Source of the DNA: Synechococcus sp. Nb3U1
Lineage (GTDB): Bacteria > Cyanobacteriota > Cyanobacteriia > Thermostichales > Thermostichaceae
Assembly: GCF_021533835.1 (NCBI RefSeq)
Contig: NZ_JAKFYQ010000001.1
Location: forward strand, 377,001-441,000
Direction of reading: 5' to 3'
DNA: 64,000 nucleotides
Position numbers and translations under genes: made by a program. Of this stretch, positions 29,112-38,043 are shown one piece after another (within the stretch, counting starts at the first letter, position 1; each line of letters starts with the position of its first letter). Under the pieces are notes generated by a model. That model had not been told where the DNA came from. It was given only the letters and a program-made list of their open reading frames with translations, and ran no database searches.

Positions 29112-29390
29112 TCAGCTACCCCCGGATGGGGATCGATCCATGGTGCGGTAGGTGAGGCTAGCAGCCACTTCTAGGGCTTTGGCAGCATCCCGAAAATAAA
29201 ACCCCAGCTCCTCATCCTTTTCGGTGCGATTGGGTTTGTCGAACTTGGCCTTGGACTGCACATTGCAATACATGGCTAACCCCACCAGGATTTCCGATAG
29301 GCCATGCTGGTTGATCAAATGTTCCACGTCGGTGAGCAGGCTTTTGATCAGGGCATCGGCTACGGGTTCTGGCAGGCTGTCCAGATTCAT
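29112..29390 (-). CDS. Conserved hypothetical protein, 92 residues
   Basis: Small cytoplasmic helical protein starting at MNLDSLPEPVADALIKSLL. No motif that I can name. Features are a mid-segment LVGLAMYCNVQSKAKFDKPN and a C-terminal helix FYFRDAAKALEVAASLTYRTMD. It lies in a series of small minus-strand genes between gntK and purF, with normal host GGATCC density around it, and is probably a core cyanobacterial hypothetical. Confidence 0.6.
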   Translation of the reverse strand: MNLDSLPEPVADALIKSLLTDVEHLINQHGLSEILVGLAMYCNVQSKAKFDKPNRTEKDEELGFYFRDAAKALEVAASLTYRTMDRSPSGGS

Positions 29391-29494
29391 CGGCTTTCCT
29401 CATGACAACAGATGTGAACATGGGGATCCCCACCTAGGGATCCCACCTTGATTTGATTCTCCTGCATCTTTGCGGTGTCCAGTCTGTTTTGTGC

Positions 29495-29821
29495 TTAGGT
29501 CTTGTGCCAGTGTCGCAGCCAACCGAATAGACCCGGATACCGAATGGAGCGCTCACGGGCCAACTGTTCCAGATGGCGGGCGTGGTCTTGGGATCCCGGA
29601 TGGCGCAACCGGTTCAAATGGATCAAATAGGCGTAGCGCCGCATGCGTTCCCGCAACTGAGCAGGGGATCCGGCAAAACACTGAGGGCAGAGTGGGCCAA
29701 CATCCAACTGGGCATCGCTCAACAGATGGGGAACTCGTTTCTTCCCCTGAAAGCGTTGCCCGCAGGTGGCACAGTGGCAGAGTGCTGTTGGGGTGTCAAG
29801 CCGTCGCCATCGGATGTTCAT
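29495..29821 (-). CDS. Zinc-ribbon hypothetical protein
   Basis: A 108-residue basic protein. An N-terminal zinc-ribbon is suggested by CHCATCGQRFQGKKR and GPLCPQCFAGSP (two CxxC knuckles about 25 residues apart). The rest is Arg/His-rich (RERMRRYAYLIHLNRLRHPGSQ), suggesting nucleic-acid contact. It starts 15 bases after gntK ends and is probably on the same transcript. Family not recognised. Confidence 0.65.
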   Translation of the reverse strand: MNIRWRRLDTPTALCHCATCGQRFQGKKRVPHLLSDAQLDVGPLCPQCFAGSPAQLRERMRRYAYLIHLNRLRHPGSQDHARHLEQLARERSIRYPGLFGWLRHWHKT

Positions 29822-29836
29822 GACTCCTCTATCCTC

Positions 29837-30352
29837 CTAGAGGCGGTAATGCTGCCGGATATGCTGGGCCAAGGCTTGGGGGGTGGCGCTGATCTCCAAT
29901 TGTAGAGTGGCTGGATCTTGAGGGGCTTCTAGGGCGGCCAACTGGCTAGCCAAGAGGCTGGGGTTCATAAAAGGGTGCTGCCGCTGCCGCAAACGGGCCT
30001 CGATTTGCTCGGGGCTGCCGTATAGATAGACCCAGCCCATCGTTTCTGGATCCTTGTGGCTCACCCCTCTTCGTAGAAGCTGGCGGTAGTGCTCCTTCAA
30101 GGCGGAACAGGCCAACACTGTCGGGCGATTTTCCTGGATTTGGGTTTGGATCAGGTCTCCCAAATGGAGTAACCAGCTTTGCCGATCGGCATCGGTTAAA
30201 GGGATCCCTTGCCGCATTTTTTCAATGTTTTCCGGTGTATGAAAGTCATCGGCATCGACGAAGACCCAGTCCAAATCCTGTGCCAACAGGGATCCAACGG
30301 TGGTTTTCCCAGAACCGGAGACGCCGCTGATCACGAGAATTTGTATGGACAC
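29837..30352 (-). CDS. gntK: Gluconokinase
   Basis: A 171-residue P-loop kinase of the GntK/IdnK type, phosphorylating gluconate to 6-phosphogluconate for the pentose phosphate route. The P-loop GVSGSGKTTVG is at residues 9-19, followed by the family marker DADDFHTPENIEKMRQGIPLTDADRQSWL, which holds the substrate-binding Asp/His residues, and LACSALKEHYRQLLR. Length is normal. It follows the 122-residue hypothetical by 3 bases and precedes the zinc-ribbon gene, forming a small operon. Confidence 0.93.
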   Translation of the reverse strand: MSIQILVISGVSGSGKTTVGSLLAQDLDWVFVDADDFHTPENIEKMRQGIPLTDADRQSWLLHLGDLIQTQIQENRPTVLACSALKEHYRQLLRRGVSHKDPETMGWVYLYGSPEQIEARLRQRQHPFMNPSLLASQLAALEAPQDPATLQLEISATPQALAQHIRQHYRL

Positions 30353-30355
30353 AAG

Positions 30356-30724
30356 CTACTCAGGATTGGCCTTGCTCAGCGCTAGCTCTACCCCTTTCAC
30401 CCCGGTTTTTTCCCCCAGTAGGATCTTGGCTTGTAGGGGTTCTCCTTCCCCGCGGGCACGGAAATTCGTGCGCAAAACCTCGTGGCCGAGATCTTGGTTA
30501 ATCTGTGCAATCGTGGCCACCAGTTGTTCGTAGTCAGCCTGGGGGATCTGCGTCAGGGTGTAGGCGCGGGTGGTGGTGGGGCGCATCATTTCTATCTTCT
30601 CGGCAGGCAACATGCTGAGCAAGGCTTTCAGGATCAGCTCTGCAAATGGCCCAGACAAGCTGACTTCCGTTCCCCCAAACGCAAGCGTGTGACGGCGGGG
30701 ATCCACCCGCACTAGCTCTGCCAT
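30356..30724 (-). CDS. Hypothetical protein upstream of gluconokinase
   Basis: A 122-residue soluble protein from the ATG at 30724 (a GTG lies two codons earlier). Not recognised. Mixed alpha/beta composition, with MAELVRVDPRRHTLAFGGTEVSLSGPFAELILKALL at the start and a charged centre (NFRARGEGEPLQAKILLGEKTG). Three bases separate it from gntK, so the two are surely co-transcribed; a link to carbohydrate metabolism is only positional. Confidence 0.6.
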   Translation of the reverse strand: MAELVRVDPRRHTLAFGGTEVSLSGPFAELILKALLSMLPAEKIEMMRPTTTRAYTLTQIPQADYEQLVATIAQINQDLGHEVLRTNFRARGEGEPLQAKILLGEKTGVKGVELALSKANPE

Positions 30725-30810
30725 GCTCACCCCTGAGTTACTGCTAGATTGCTGAAATGGCTGCTCTATCCTAACGAGTTTTATAACGAGTTTTATGTCG
30801 AGGGGATCCC

Positions 30811-31704
30811 TTAAACAATCAGCTTACGCAAAAACGGAAGTACCGCCTCCTGCACCTTTTCTGGCCAGTCGTGCTGCGGGTAATGGCCCACTTGCTCTAG
30901 CTTTACCACCTGCGCTTTCGGGATCCGTTGGCACAAGGCCGTGACCAGCTCGAACGGCAACCAGCGATCCTGCATTCCCCAAGCGATCAAGGTGGGGCGT
31001 TCCCAGGCTGAGAATCCCGCCTCCAACTCCCGCATCACCTGCGGCAGACTGAGGTTTTGCACCGTTGCCAAGAGGGCGCGTCCACTGGCGGAAGTGGTTA
31101 AAAAAGGGCGCCGATACACGTCCAGATCTTTGTCTTTCACCTGGTAAATGCCGCCGGTTTCCAGGGTGCGATCCACCAACAGCGGATCCTGGGTGAGCAT
31201 ATCCCCCACTAACGGGATCCCGAAGGCCCGAATCGACCAGGGTAACTTGGCCCCCTGGCCAATTGGGGTATTGAGAATAATCAGACGTTCGATCCGCTCT
31301 GGGTTTTTTAGGGCGTACTGTAGCCCGACGGAGCCGAGAAAGCCCTGTACCACCAACGAGAAGCGCTCTAGGGCTTGAGCTTCTATCCACTCTGCTAGGG
31401 CCTTCTGTAAGGTTTGCGGGCGGTAGTCGAACTGCCAGCGTTCCGGTTTGGCGGAAAACCCTGAGCCAATCCAATCGGGGGCCAAGGCGCGAAACCCCTG
31501 TTCTCCCAAGGCTTTCAAAAGGGGCAACCAGCCGTAGCTTTGAGAGACTAGCCCGTGTAGCAGCAGTACCGGCGGTGGATGACGCTCCGCTCCCTGCGCA
31601 GCACGATCGTTGCCCCGGTTAGGATCCACCGAGCGAAAGAACCAGTCCAGCTCCCCTACTTGGATGCGTTGCTCCCGAATCTCCACTGTGTTTGTGCCCC
31701 CCAT
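30811..31704 (-). CDS. Alpha/beta hydrolase-fold protein lacking the usual serine elbow
   Basis: About 297 residues from the ATG at 31704. The fold signals are strong: VLLLHGLVSQSYGW (oxyanion region), RALAPDWIGSGFSAKPE, PTLIAWGMQDRWLPFE (acid strand) and QVGHYPQHDWPE (His). However, the nucleophile elbow reads LVVQGFLGSVGLQ, where the expected Ser in GxSxG is replaced by Phe. Relatives in cyanobacteria and plants share this feature as far as I recall. It may be a non-hydrolytic or atypical member. Stands alone, divergent from the FecR gene. Confidence 0.85.
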   Translation of the reverse strand: MGGTNTVEIREQRIQVGELDWFFRSVDPNRGNDRAAQGAERHPPPVLLLHGLVSQSYGWLPLLKALGEQGFRALAPDWIGSGFSAKPERWQFDYRPQTLQKALAEWIEAQALERFSLVVQGFLGSVGLQYALKNPERIERLIILNTPIGQGAKLPWSIRAFGIPLVGDMLTQDPLLVDRTLETGGIYQVKDKDLDVYRRPFLTTSASGRALLATVQNLSLPQVMRELEAGFSAWERPTLIAWGMQDRWLPFELVTALCQRIPKAQVVKLEQVGHYPQHDWPEKVQEAVLPFLRKLIV

Positions 31705-31873
31705 CACAGTGGTTTGAGCTTACCGTGTTTGAGGGGATCCGAGGGCAGAAAAAGCCAATCCAACCGCTGGAGCAGGTCGTACTTTAGAAGGAGAAGGGAG
31801 CAAGAGAAGGGAACACCCGCCGGGATCCCGACCCGTTTGTCAAAGCACTGTCACAAGGTTAGATCACCAACCC

Positions 31874-32536
31874 ATGAATACAATGTTACTAGGATTGGCT
31901 TTAGGCCTAGGGATGCTTGGGTTGGGGGGTATTCCTCTACAGGCCCAGCCCCTGACCCGTGCGCAGGTAATCGAAATTCCAGAAGCGCCGGTGTTTTGGG
32001 CGCAACCCCCTGTCCCCGAAGCTGCCGCCACGGTGGGCACTCAGGTGCAAACAGGAGGCTATCTGCGTACCCAACGTCCTGGCAAAGCTCAGGTGCGGCT
32101 CCACGATGGGGTCATGTTTCGCCTGGGGGGAGATGCCCTTTTGGAGATTACGGATGGCGATTTGAACTTGCAACAGGGCCAGATCATCGCCTGGGCCGAT
32201 CCGGGTACGCCGGGATCCCGGCGCCGCATTCAAACCCCCCTAGCCACTGCGGCTATCCGGAGCTCGACGGTCTTTATCGAACAGATGGAAACGGGATCCC
32301 GAATTTTCAGTTGGGCGGGGGAAGTAGAAATTTACCCAGCTGAGGGAGGGGATCCCGTCATCTTAGCGGCGGGGGAAGAACTGGTGCTCAAACCCGATAT
32401 GACCCAGTTGCCCACCCCCCAAAAAATGTCCCGTGCCGACCTGGAGGCGCGCTTTGCCCAGAGCGACCTGCTCAACGGGTTTGAGTCGGCAATGAGCACT
32501 CTGGATACCATTCGGGAAGAGTTGCTATCTCCGTAG
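31874..32536 (+). CDS. FecR domain-containing exported protein
   Basis: A 220-residue protein with an N-terminal signal peptide (hydrophobic to about residue 24, cleavage near LQAQ). The FecR-like core follows: TQVQTGGYLRTQRPGKAQVRLHDGVMFRLGGDALLEI, then LATAAIRSSTVFIEQMETGSRIFSWAGEVEI and LAAGEELVLKP. FecR domains sit outside the cytoplasmic membrane and are often partnered with signalling proteins. It ends 16 bases before a CHASE2-cyclase gene, so it is probably that enzyme's extracytoplasmic partner or input protein. Confidence 0.85.
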   Translation: MNTMLLGLALGLGMLGLGGIPLQAQPLTRAQVIEIPEAPVFWAQPPVPEAAATVGTQVQTGGYLRTQRPGKAQVRLHDGVMFRLGGDALLEITDGDLNLQQGQIIAWADPGTPGSRRRIQTPLATAAIRSSTVFIEQMETGSRIFSWAGEVEIYPAEGGDPVILAAGEELVLKPDMTQLPTPQKMSRADLEARFAQSDLLNGFESAMSTLDTIREELLSP

Positions 32537-32552
32537 GATCGAGATCCGGCTT

Positions 32553-34463
32553 ATGCGCTTCCCTAACTTGAATCGAGCTGGGATCAGCCTGCTGTTGGGG
32601 ATCACCAGTGGGCTCCTCTGGGGCGGCGTGTACAGTTGGGCCAGTCGGGATGCTGAGGGTGCCCATCTTCTGCTGTGGGCGGATGCTAACCTGTATGGCC
32701 AATTTTTTCTCTGGCGGGGGCCCCAGGAGCCGCATCCAGACGTGGTGATCTTGGCGATTGACGAAACCTCCCAGAATTTAGCAGATCTGTTTACCGTCGA
32801 AGAGCTGGAAGCGCACCCAACCCTCTCCCAAATGACCCGCTCCCCCTGGCCCCGTGCGGTCTTTGCTGCCGTTCTGGAACAACTGGGATCCGCAGGTGCT
32901 AGGAGGGTGGCCTTTGACGTGATTTTCGACCAGGCCAGTGTCTATGGTCCGGAAGATGATCGGATCTTTGCCGAGGTGATTGGCCAGTATGCCCAGCAGA
33001 CCCTTTTTGCCGTCAGCCGTTCGGAAGAGGTGCAGATCCTGCCGGGGGGATCCCGCAGTGTGCGGGTGGATCTCACCCCCCTTTGGCCAGACTATGCTGC
33101 CCAGAATCCTCGTCTGGGGCTGGTCAATTTCCCCCTCAGTTCCAATCGCCAGGTTTTGACCTTGCCGGGGGCGATGGATCTGGATGCGGAACGGTTGCCT
33201 TTTGCCATGGCGGCCATAGACCCAGCGACTCCGCGAGAAGCTTTGGGCATCAACTACCGTGGCCCGCAAGGCACTTACCCGACTTTTCCCCTTTGGTACC
33301 TGTTCGAACCCAGCTTCTGGCAGTTCAATTTGGCCAATGGCGCGGTGTTTCAGGACAAGATTGTGCTGATCGGGGATACCACCCAACTGGGGCAGGATCT
33401 GTGGAATACTCCCTGGGATTCCCTCATGCCGGGGGTAGAGATTCATGCCAATGCGGTGGGCACGTTGCTGGCGGGAAACGGAATCCGTCCTTTGCCTTGG
33501 GGTTGGGGATCCCTGTTGATCCTGGTTTCAGGGGTGGGGATGGGCCTGAGCCTGGGGTTTTGCCGGGGGGTTTTGCCCAAAATGGGCCTGACCTTCGCCT
33601 GGGGGGGGTTAGGGTTGGCGGGCGCCTATGGGGCGTTTTTGCTGGGGTGGAACTTGCCGGTAACCGGGCTGTTGGCGGCGGGATCCCTAGCAGGACTGGC
33701 GGATACGACTCTACAGGGGGTAGAGGAGCGGCGCAACCGTCTGCGCTTGGGGCGCATTTTGCAACGGCGGGTGGCCCCGGCAGTCTTGGCGGAAATTTTG
33801 CGGCAGCCGGAGTCGTTTGCCGAAACGTTGGGTGGACAACTGCGCTCGGTGGCGATTTTGTTCTCGGACATTCGCGGCTTTACCCCGTTGGCGGCGGGCA
33901 TGGCAGCCACGAACCTGGTAGCGCTGCTGAACCGCTACTTTGCCGCGATGGTGGAGCCAATTCTGGCCGAACAGGGCACCATCGACAAGTTCATCGGCGA
34001 TGCAATCATGGCGGAGTTTGGTACCCCCCTATTTCGGGATGCGGCCACAGAAGCCTTAGCGGCGGTGCGGGCGGCATTGGGGATGCGGCAGGCTCTTGAG
34101 CAATTGCGAGCCGAACTGCAACAGGAGGGCTATCCCCTCTTTCACCACGGCATCGGCATCCATTTCGGGGAGGTGGTGGCGGGCAATTTGGGATCCCCCC
34201 AACGGCTGGAATACACCGTGATCGGGGATGCAGTGAATGTGGCGGCGCGCCTCGAAAGTCTGACCCAATCCTTGGGCCGGGATATCCTCATCTCCGAGGC
34301 CGTTTACCAACTGGTGCGCGATCGGGTGCAGGTGGAAGATTTGGGATCCCATGTCCTGAAGGGGAAAGCAGAACCGCTCCATCTCTACGCTGTCCAAGGA
34401 CTGCTGCGACCATCCGACGCCTCTGGATACAAACCTGGATACAAATCGAATGGGGTAGGCTAG
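32553..34463 (+). CDS. CHASE2 domain adenylate/guanylate cyclase
   Basis: A 636-residue membrane class III nucleotide cyclase. After an N-terminal anchor (about residues 10-30), an extracytoplasmic CHASE2 sensor runs to about residue 310 (DVVILAIDETS, FDVIFDQASVYG, INYRGPQGTYPTFPLWYL, KIVLIGDTTQLGQD). Three membrane spans follow (about 318-385), then the catalytic domain with metal site SVAILFSDIRGFTPLA near 438, DKFIGDAIMAEFGTP near 483 and YTVIGDAVNVAARLE. All key residues are present. Encoded 16 bases after a FecR protein; makes a cyclic nucleotide in response to an external cue, ligand unknown. Confidence 0.95.
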   Translation: MRFPNLNRAGISLLLGITSGLLWGGVYSWASRDAEGAHLLLWADANLYGQFFLWRGPQEPHPDVVILAIDETSQNLADLFTVEELEAHPTLSQMTRSPWPRAVFAAVLEQLGSAGARRVAFDVIFDQASVYGPEDDRIFAEVIGQYAQQTLFAVSRSEEVQILPGGSRSVRVDLTPLWPDYAAQNPRLGLVNFPLSSNRQVLTLPGAMDLDAERLPFAMAAIDPATPREALGINYRGPQGTYPTFPLWYLFEPSFWQFNLANGAVFQDKIVLIGDTTQLGQDLWNTPWDSLMPGVEIHANAVGTLLAGNGIRPLPWGWGSLLILVSGVGMGLSLGFCRGVLPKMGLTFAWGGLGLAGAYGAFLLGWNLPVTGLLAAGSLAGLADTTLQGVEERRNRLRLGRILQRRVAPAVLAEILRQPESFAETLGGQLRSVAILFSDIRGFTPLAAGMAATNLVALLNRYFAAMVEPILAEQGTIDKFIGDAIMAEFGTPLFRDAATEALAAVRAALGMRQALEQLRAELQQEGYPLFHHGIGIHFGEVVAGNLGSPQRLEYTVIGDAVNVAARLESLTQSLGRDILISEAVYQLVRDRVQVEDLGSHVLKGKAEPLHLYAVQGLLRPSDASGYKPGYKSNGVG

Positions 34464-34511
34464 GAGCCGAGACACGGAACCCCAAAGCGGAAGGGTTCGA
34501 TTTCAGAAGCG

Positions 34512-35642
34512 ATGTCACAACTTTACGATTGCGTGATCGTCGGTGCGGGTCCTGCTGGGGGATCTGCTGCCTATCATCTGGCCAAGCGGGGGCGCTCAGT
34601 GCTGGTGTTAGAAAAGGATCCCTTGCCCCGCTACAAGCCCTGTGGGGGTGGGGTTTCTCCGATGGTGGCGGCCTGGTTTGATTTCGACTTTAGCCCTGCC
34701 ATTTCCCTGACGATCCGGCAAATTCGCTATACCTGGCGTAGCGGGGATCCGGTGGTGGCGGATTTGGAGCTTAAGGATCCCGTTTGGATGGTGCGGCGGG
34801 ATGTATTTGACCATTACCTCATGCAGCAGGCACAAGGGCAGGGGGCTACCCTCCAGGCAGAATGTGCTGTTTCCGGCATTGAATGGCAAAGTGATCGCTG
34901 GCAAGTGATGACGGCCTCTGGCCCCGTTTGGGGAAAGTATTTGGTTGGCGCAGATGGGGCAAAAGGCTCCATGGCCAAGTGGTTAGGCTTTCAGGAACGG
35001 CAACGACGACTGGCTGCTGCCCTAGAAGCAGAGGTTCCCGTTTCGCAGCCGCAAACCGCCGCTGCCCATTTCGACTTTGGTGCTGTTAGTAATGGCTACA
35101 TCTGGAACTTCCCCAAAGCGGATGGCTACTCGATTGGGGCTGGCACTTTTCGAGGTGGAGAAAAACAAAACCTGCGGCAGATCGCGGCAGACTATGCCCA
35201 AACCTTTGGGGTGGACTTGAACTCGGTTAAGCAATTTGGCCACCCGATTTGTCTTTGGGATGAAGATCAGCCGCTACACACCCAAAATGCCCTCTTGGCC
35301 GGGGATGCCGCCTGTGTGATCGATCCCTTCACTGCCGAAGGGATTCGCCCCTCTCTGCTCACCGGCCTGTTGGCGGCCCAGGCGATCGACTCTGCCTTGA
35401 CTGGAAATAGGGATGCATTGGCCAACTATTCAGCCCAAGTGCAACAGGAATGGGGCTCGGAAATGCGCTGGGCCAAACGAATTGCAGCGCTGTTCTATCG
35501 CTTTCCGGGGTTGGGCTATAAAGTGGGGGTCAAACGACCGGGAGCCACTCGGCGTATGGGGCAAATCTTGGCGGGAGAATTGCGCTACAGCGATGTGGCC
35601 GGATCCGCCATTCGCAAATTAAGTGGTGGCATGCTTTCTTAA
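34512..35642 (+). CDS. Geranylgeranyl reductase family FAD oxidoreductase
   Basis: A 376-residue flavoprotein. The FAD-binding Rossmann motif VIVGAGPAGGSAAYHLAKRG starts near residue 8, followed by KDPLPRYKPCGGGVSP, typical of the ChlP/geranylgeranyl reductase group, the DxxxxRxxFD motif VRRDVFDHYL, and the late FAD motif LLAGDAACVIDPFTAEGIR. It is shorter than and distinct from canonical ChlP, so substrate is uncertain: a prenyl, carotenoid or other lipid double bond. It follows the cyclase gene by 48 bases and converges on the anti-sigma-type gene. Confidence 0.9.
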   Translation: MSQLYDCVIVGAGPAGGSAAYHLAKRGRSVLVLEKDPLPRYKPCGGGVSPMVAAWFDFDFSPAISLTIRQIRYTWRSGDPVVADLELKDPVWMVRRDVFDHYLMQQAQGQGATLQAECAVSGIEWQSDRWQVMTASGPVWGKYLVGADGAKGSMAKWLGFQERQRRLAAALEAEVPVSQPQTAAAHFDFGAVSNGYIWNFPKADGYSIGAGTFRGGEKQNLRQIAADYAQTFGVDLNSVKQFGHPICLWDEDQPLHTQNALLAGDAACVIDPFTAEGIRPSLLTGLLAAQAIDSALTGNRDALANYSAQVQQEWGSEMRWAKRIAALFYRFPGLGYKVGVKRPGATRRMGQILAGELRYSDVAGSAIRKLSGGMLS

Positions 35643-35650
35643 GGTTTAGC

Positions 35651-36124
35651 TCAACTGACAGGCTTCGGGAGATGGGCAGAGTCATTAAAACGCTTGCTAA
35701 TCAACAGACAATTGCGGCCATCCGCTTGGCGAGTGTAGCTGAGGCGGCTGGTCAGGGCTTTCATCAGTAAAATGCCGCGTCCCCCTTCTGAGTCTGTGTC
35801 CAGCTCTGCTGGCAATTGTTGGGCAAATACCTCTAGGTCAAATTCCTGCCCCTGATCCCAGATGCGCAACTCCAACCATTGCGGCGCTAATACCAGCTCA
35901 ATATCGATCGGCGTGCTTTCCGGTAGGGCCTGGTGGGCATGGCGAACGACGTTGGTAAACCCTTCTGCAAGCACCAACTGACATTCCATCCAAATGGGAT
36001 CCGGGATGCCCGAATTGCGAAAGGCTTCAAACCACGTCAAAACTTGGCCGAGAGCATCCAAAGTGGTGCTGACTCTCAGCGGGAAAGCCTGTCCATCACT
36101 GGCAGGGATCCCTAATGTGTTCAA
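35651..36124 (-). CDS. RsbW-like ATP-binding regulatory protein
   Basis: A 157-residue GHKL-type ATPase domain like the anti-sigma factors RsbW/SpoIIAB and the cyanobacterial partners of PP2C phosphatases. N box: ECQLVLAEGFTNVVRHAHQ; G1 box: LRIWDQGQEFD; G2 region: SEGGRGILLMKAL. There is no sensor domain. It probably acts as a serine kinase on an STAS-type anti-anti-sigma protein; no partner is encoded nearby in this window. It starts 104 bases after the OmpA gene's end and points the same way. Confidence 0.85.
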   Translation of the reverse strand: MNTLGIPASDGQAFPLRVSTTLDALGQVLTWFEAFRNSGIPDPIWMECQLVLAEGFTNVVRHAHQALPESTPIDIELVLAPQWLELRIWDQGQEFDLEVFAQQLPAELDTDSEGGRGILLMKALTSRLSYTRQADGRNCLLISKRFNDSAHLPKPVS

Positions 36125-36228
36125 AGTCGAACTCCAGCCTTCAGGGTGAGACTTGCCTGCATCAACCGTACATCGATCAACCTGATCAATATTTTAAGGT
36201 TCTGGCCGGGTTTGTCATCCGCAGAGGT

Positions 36229-37077
36229 TCAAGGGGCGATGATCAAATCCACACGGCGGTTCTGCTGTCGTCCAGCTTCTGTATCGTTATCGGCCACCGG
36301 GGCGGTGGGGCCGAAGCCAGAGGTGGTCCAACTGATGCGATTGTCTTCGGGTAGCAACTTGATTAAGTAATCTTTGACGGCATTGGCACGGCGCAAAGAC
36401 AGAGCCAAGTTGTAATTCAAGGAGCCAATGTTGTCGGTGTGGCCATTCACTTGAATACGGGCTTCTGGCATCGACTCCAAAGATTCTGCCACCTGGGCCA
36501 AAAGGGAGGCCGCCTCAGGGCGAATTTCTGCTTTATCAAAATCAAACATCAAATCCCCCGGCAGGCTGATGGTCTGGGTTCCCACCTGAAACGATGTGGG
36601 GGTGGGAGTTGCCGTGGGGGTCGGGGTGGGTTGGGGCAGAGTGCTGTCCGCATCCGCTTCTCCAGTTGCAATTTCGGCAGTAGTAGAAGACTCCGTCACC
36701 CGTTCTGGTTCCCCTGCTTGGGAACGTAACCGCTGCAGGCGCGATTCCAGTTCTTCAATCCGCATCAACAACTGAATGACCTGCTGGCGCATTTCCCGAA
36801 TTTCAGCTTCGATATCGGTAAAGCTCTCGCGGTCTGCCGGATCAACCACCGGAGGGTTGGCCTGGGGTTGGGGTGGAGAGAGGGTGGCCAGGATCTGGGG
36901 GGTCGGCAAAGTCGGTTCAGGGGGAGAAAAGCCTGGATCTGGCTGTGTCTGGGTTTGAGCTTGCTGAGGCAGTACCATCCCGGCGAGGATCCCGCTGCTG
37001 AGCAAAAGGATCCCACTGAGTAGGTTGAGTGAAAAGTGGAGTGAAGAAGTGGAGTGCTGGCGGGGTGTGCGCGACAT
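36229..37077 (-). CDS. OmpA-family peptidoglycan-binding outer-membrane protein
   Basis: A 282-residue protein with a signal or anchor segment (about 15-38, FSLNLLSGILLLSSGILAG), a Pro-rich linker, a coiled coil near 80-120 (EIREMRQQVIQLLMRIEELESRLQRLRSQ), a Thr/Pro linker (PTPTPTATPTPT) and a C-terminal OmpA domain (FDKAEIRPEAASLLAQVAESL, VNGHTDNIGSLNYNLALSLRRANAV, RQQNRRVDLII). The OmpA domain binds diaminopimelate in peptidoglycan. There is no beta-barrel, so it likely spans from the inner membrane through the periplasm. Confidence 0.92.
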   Translation of the reverse strand: MSRTPRQHSTSSLHFSLNLLSGILLLSSGILAGMVLPQQAQTQTQPDPGFSPPEPTLPTPQILATLSPPQPQANPPVVDPADRESFTDIEAEIREMRQQVIQLLMRIEELESRLQRLRSQAGEPERVTESSTTAEIATGEADADSTLPQPTPTPTATPTPTSFQVGTQTISLPGDLMFDFDKAEIRPEAASLLAQVAESLESMPEARIQVNGHTDNIGSLNYNLALSLRRANAVKDYLIKLLPEDNRISWTTSGFGPTAPVADNDTEAGRQQNRRVDLIIAP

Positions 37078-37210
37078 CGATGGCGAACCTCCGGCTGAGT
37101 GGACAGACTTGGGGTAGGAATTTTACCCAATCCTAGCCAGAGGCCGGATCTTGCCAAGGGGATTGTCAGTCGGTCTGGCTACCACTTCCCGCTAGGAGTT
37201 AATCAAAGAG

Positions 37211-37873
37211 TTAATCAAAACTAATGCGGCCTCGATAGCGCCCAATGATGGTCAACCCGTGGGCGGGATTCGCCAAATCAACCGTAAAGGGTGGAAAGCG
37301 GGGATTATCGCTGATCACTTTGACCTGGGATCCGGGCAGGCGCTGCAGCCGTTTGACCAGTAAATCCCCATCCATTTGAAAAACGTAAATACCTTCGCGG
37401 CTGTTGTCTTCCCCCTCCAGCCGTTCCACGAAGATCAAATCCCCATCTTCCAAGGTGGGAGACATGCTATCCCCCTGCACCCGAATCAGGCTGAGCTCAG
37501 CGGGGTTTCCCTTCAGGCGTGCCCGCAACCAGCTGCGTTCAAACCCGATCACCGATTCGATGGATTCTTCGCGCACCAGTACTCCCGTCCCGGCGGAAGC
37601 GGTCACATCGATAAAAGGCACATAGATGTACTCCGTTTCCGCGTCGGCAGTCTGCACCTGCGGGGATCCCTCGCCGGTGATTAACCAACTGAGGTTTACT
37701 CCGCCCACTTGGGCGATTTGCAGGGCTTTGTCAATGCTGGGGACGGATCCCTTCAAGTAGCTGCGTAGGGCAGTATCACTAATTCCGGCCCGGCGACCAA
37801 AAGCATAGATGGCCTCAGTGCCGATCACCTGTCGCAAGCGGGCTGCAAACGTGGAGCTAGAAGGAGAGTGCAT
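37211..37873 (-). CDS. S24-type repressor with N-terminal helix-turn-helix
   Basis: A LexA/CI-like self-cleaving regulator. The ATG at 37873 is preferred (the frame opens at GTG 37885). The HTH is FAARLRQVIGTEAIYAFGRRAGISDTALRSYLKG, the style of phage CI repressors. The C-terminal peptidase has the Ser in VQGDSMSPTLEDGD and the Lys in DLLVKRLQ, and a likely cleavage site near SAGTG. Serine and lysine are both present, so RecA-stimulated or spontaneous autocleavage is plausible. No phage genes surround it, so it may be a domesticated or stress regulator. Divergent from the gene at 38.0 kb; palindromes lie between. Confidence 0.9.
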   Translation of the reverse strand: MHSPSSSTFAARLRQVIGTEAIYAFGRRAGISDTALRSYLKGSVPSIDKALQIAQVGGVNLSWLITGEGSPQVQTADAETEYIYVPFIDVTASAGTGVLVREESIESVIGFERSWLRARLKGNPAELSLIRVQGDSMSPTLEDGDLIFVERLEGEDNSREGIYVFQMDGDLLVKRLQRLPGSQVKVISDNPRFPPFTVDLANPAHGLTIIGRYRGRISFD

Positions 37874-37915
37874 CGGGTTCAACACTACAGGTTGTGGAAA
37901 GCAGAACTCTCCCCC

Positions 37916-37981
37916 ACTATATCTTGACTACCCAGCGATTTGTGGGTAGCCTAAGTCTAGAGCTTAACTAAATTTAGTGAA
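37916..37981. promoter_or_regulatory. Divergent promoter region with palindromes beside the S24 repressor
   Basis: CTACCCA (37928-37934) is repeated inverted as TGGGTAG (37943-37949). It sits between TTGACT (37924-37929) and TAGCCT on the plus strand (17-base spacing), and next to TATAGT on the minus strand (37916-37921). A second perfect 10-bp palindrome, CTAAATTTAG, lies near 37968-37977. These are good candidates for operators of the repressor on one or both genes. Confidence 0.45.
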
Positions 37982-38043
37982 TTTTCTGCTGAAGTCAATT
38001 GTTTTTGGTGAGTCTTACCAGTTTGTGTTGTTGAGGAGTGGAT

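Noticed and set aside
37211..37873. A prophage around the S24 repressor
   Set aside because: No integrase, structural or lysis genes lie nearby, and the host GGATCC density is normal on both sides.
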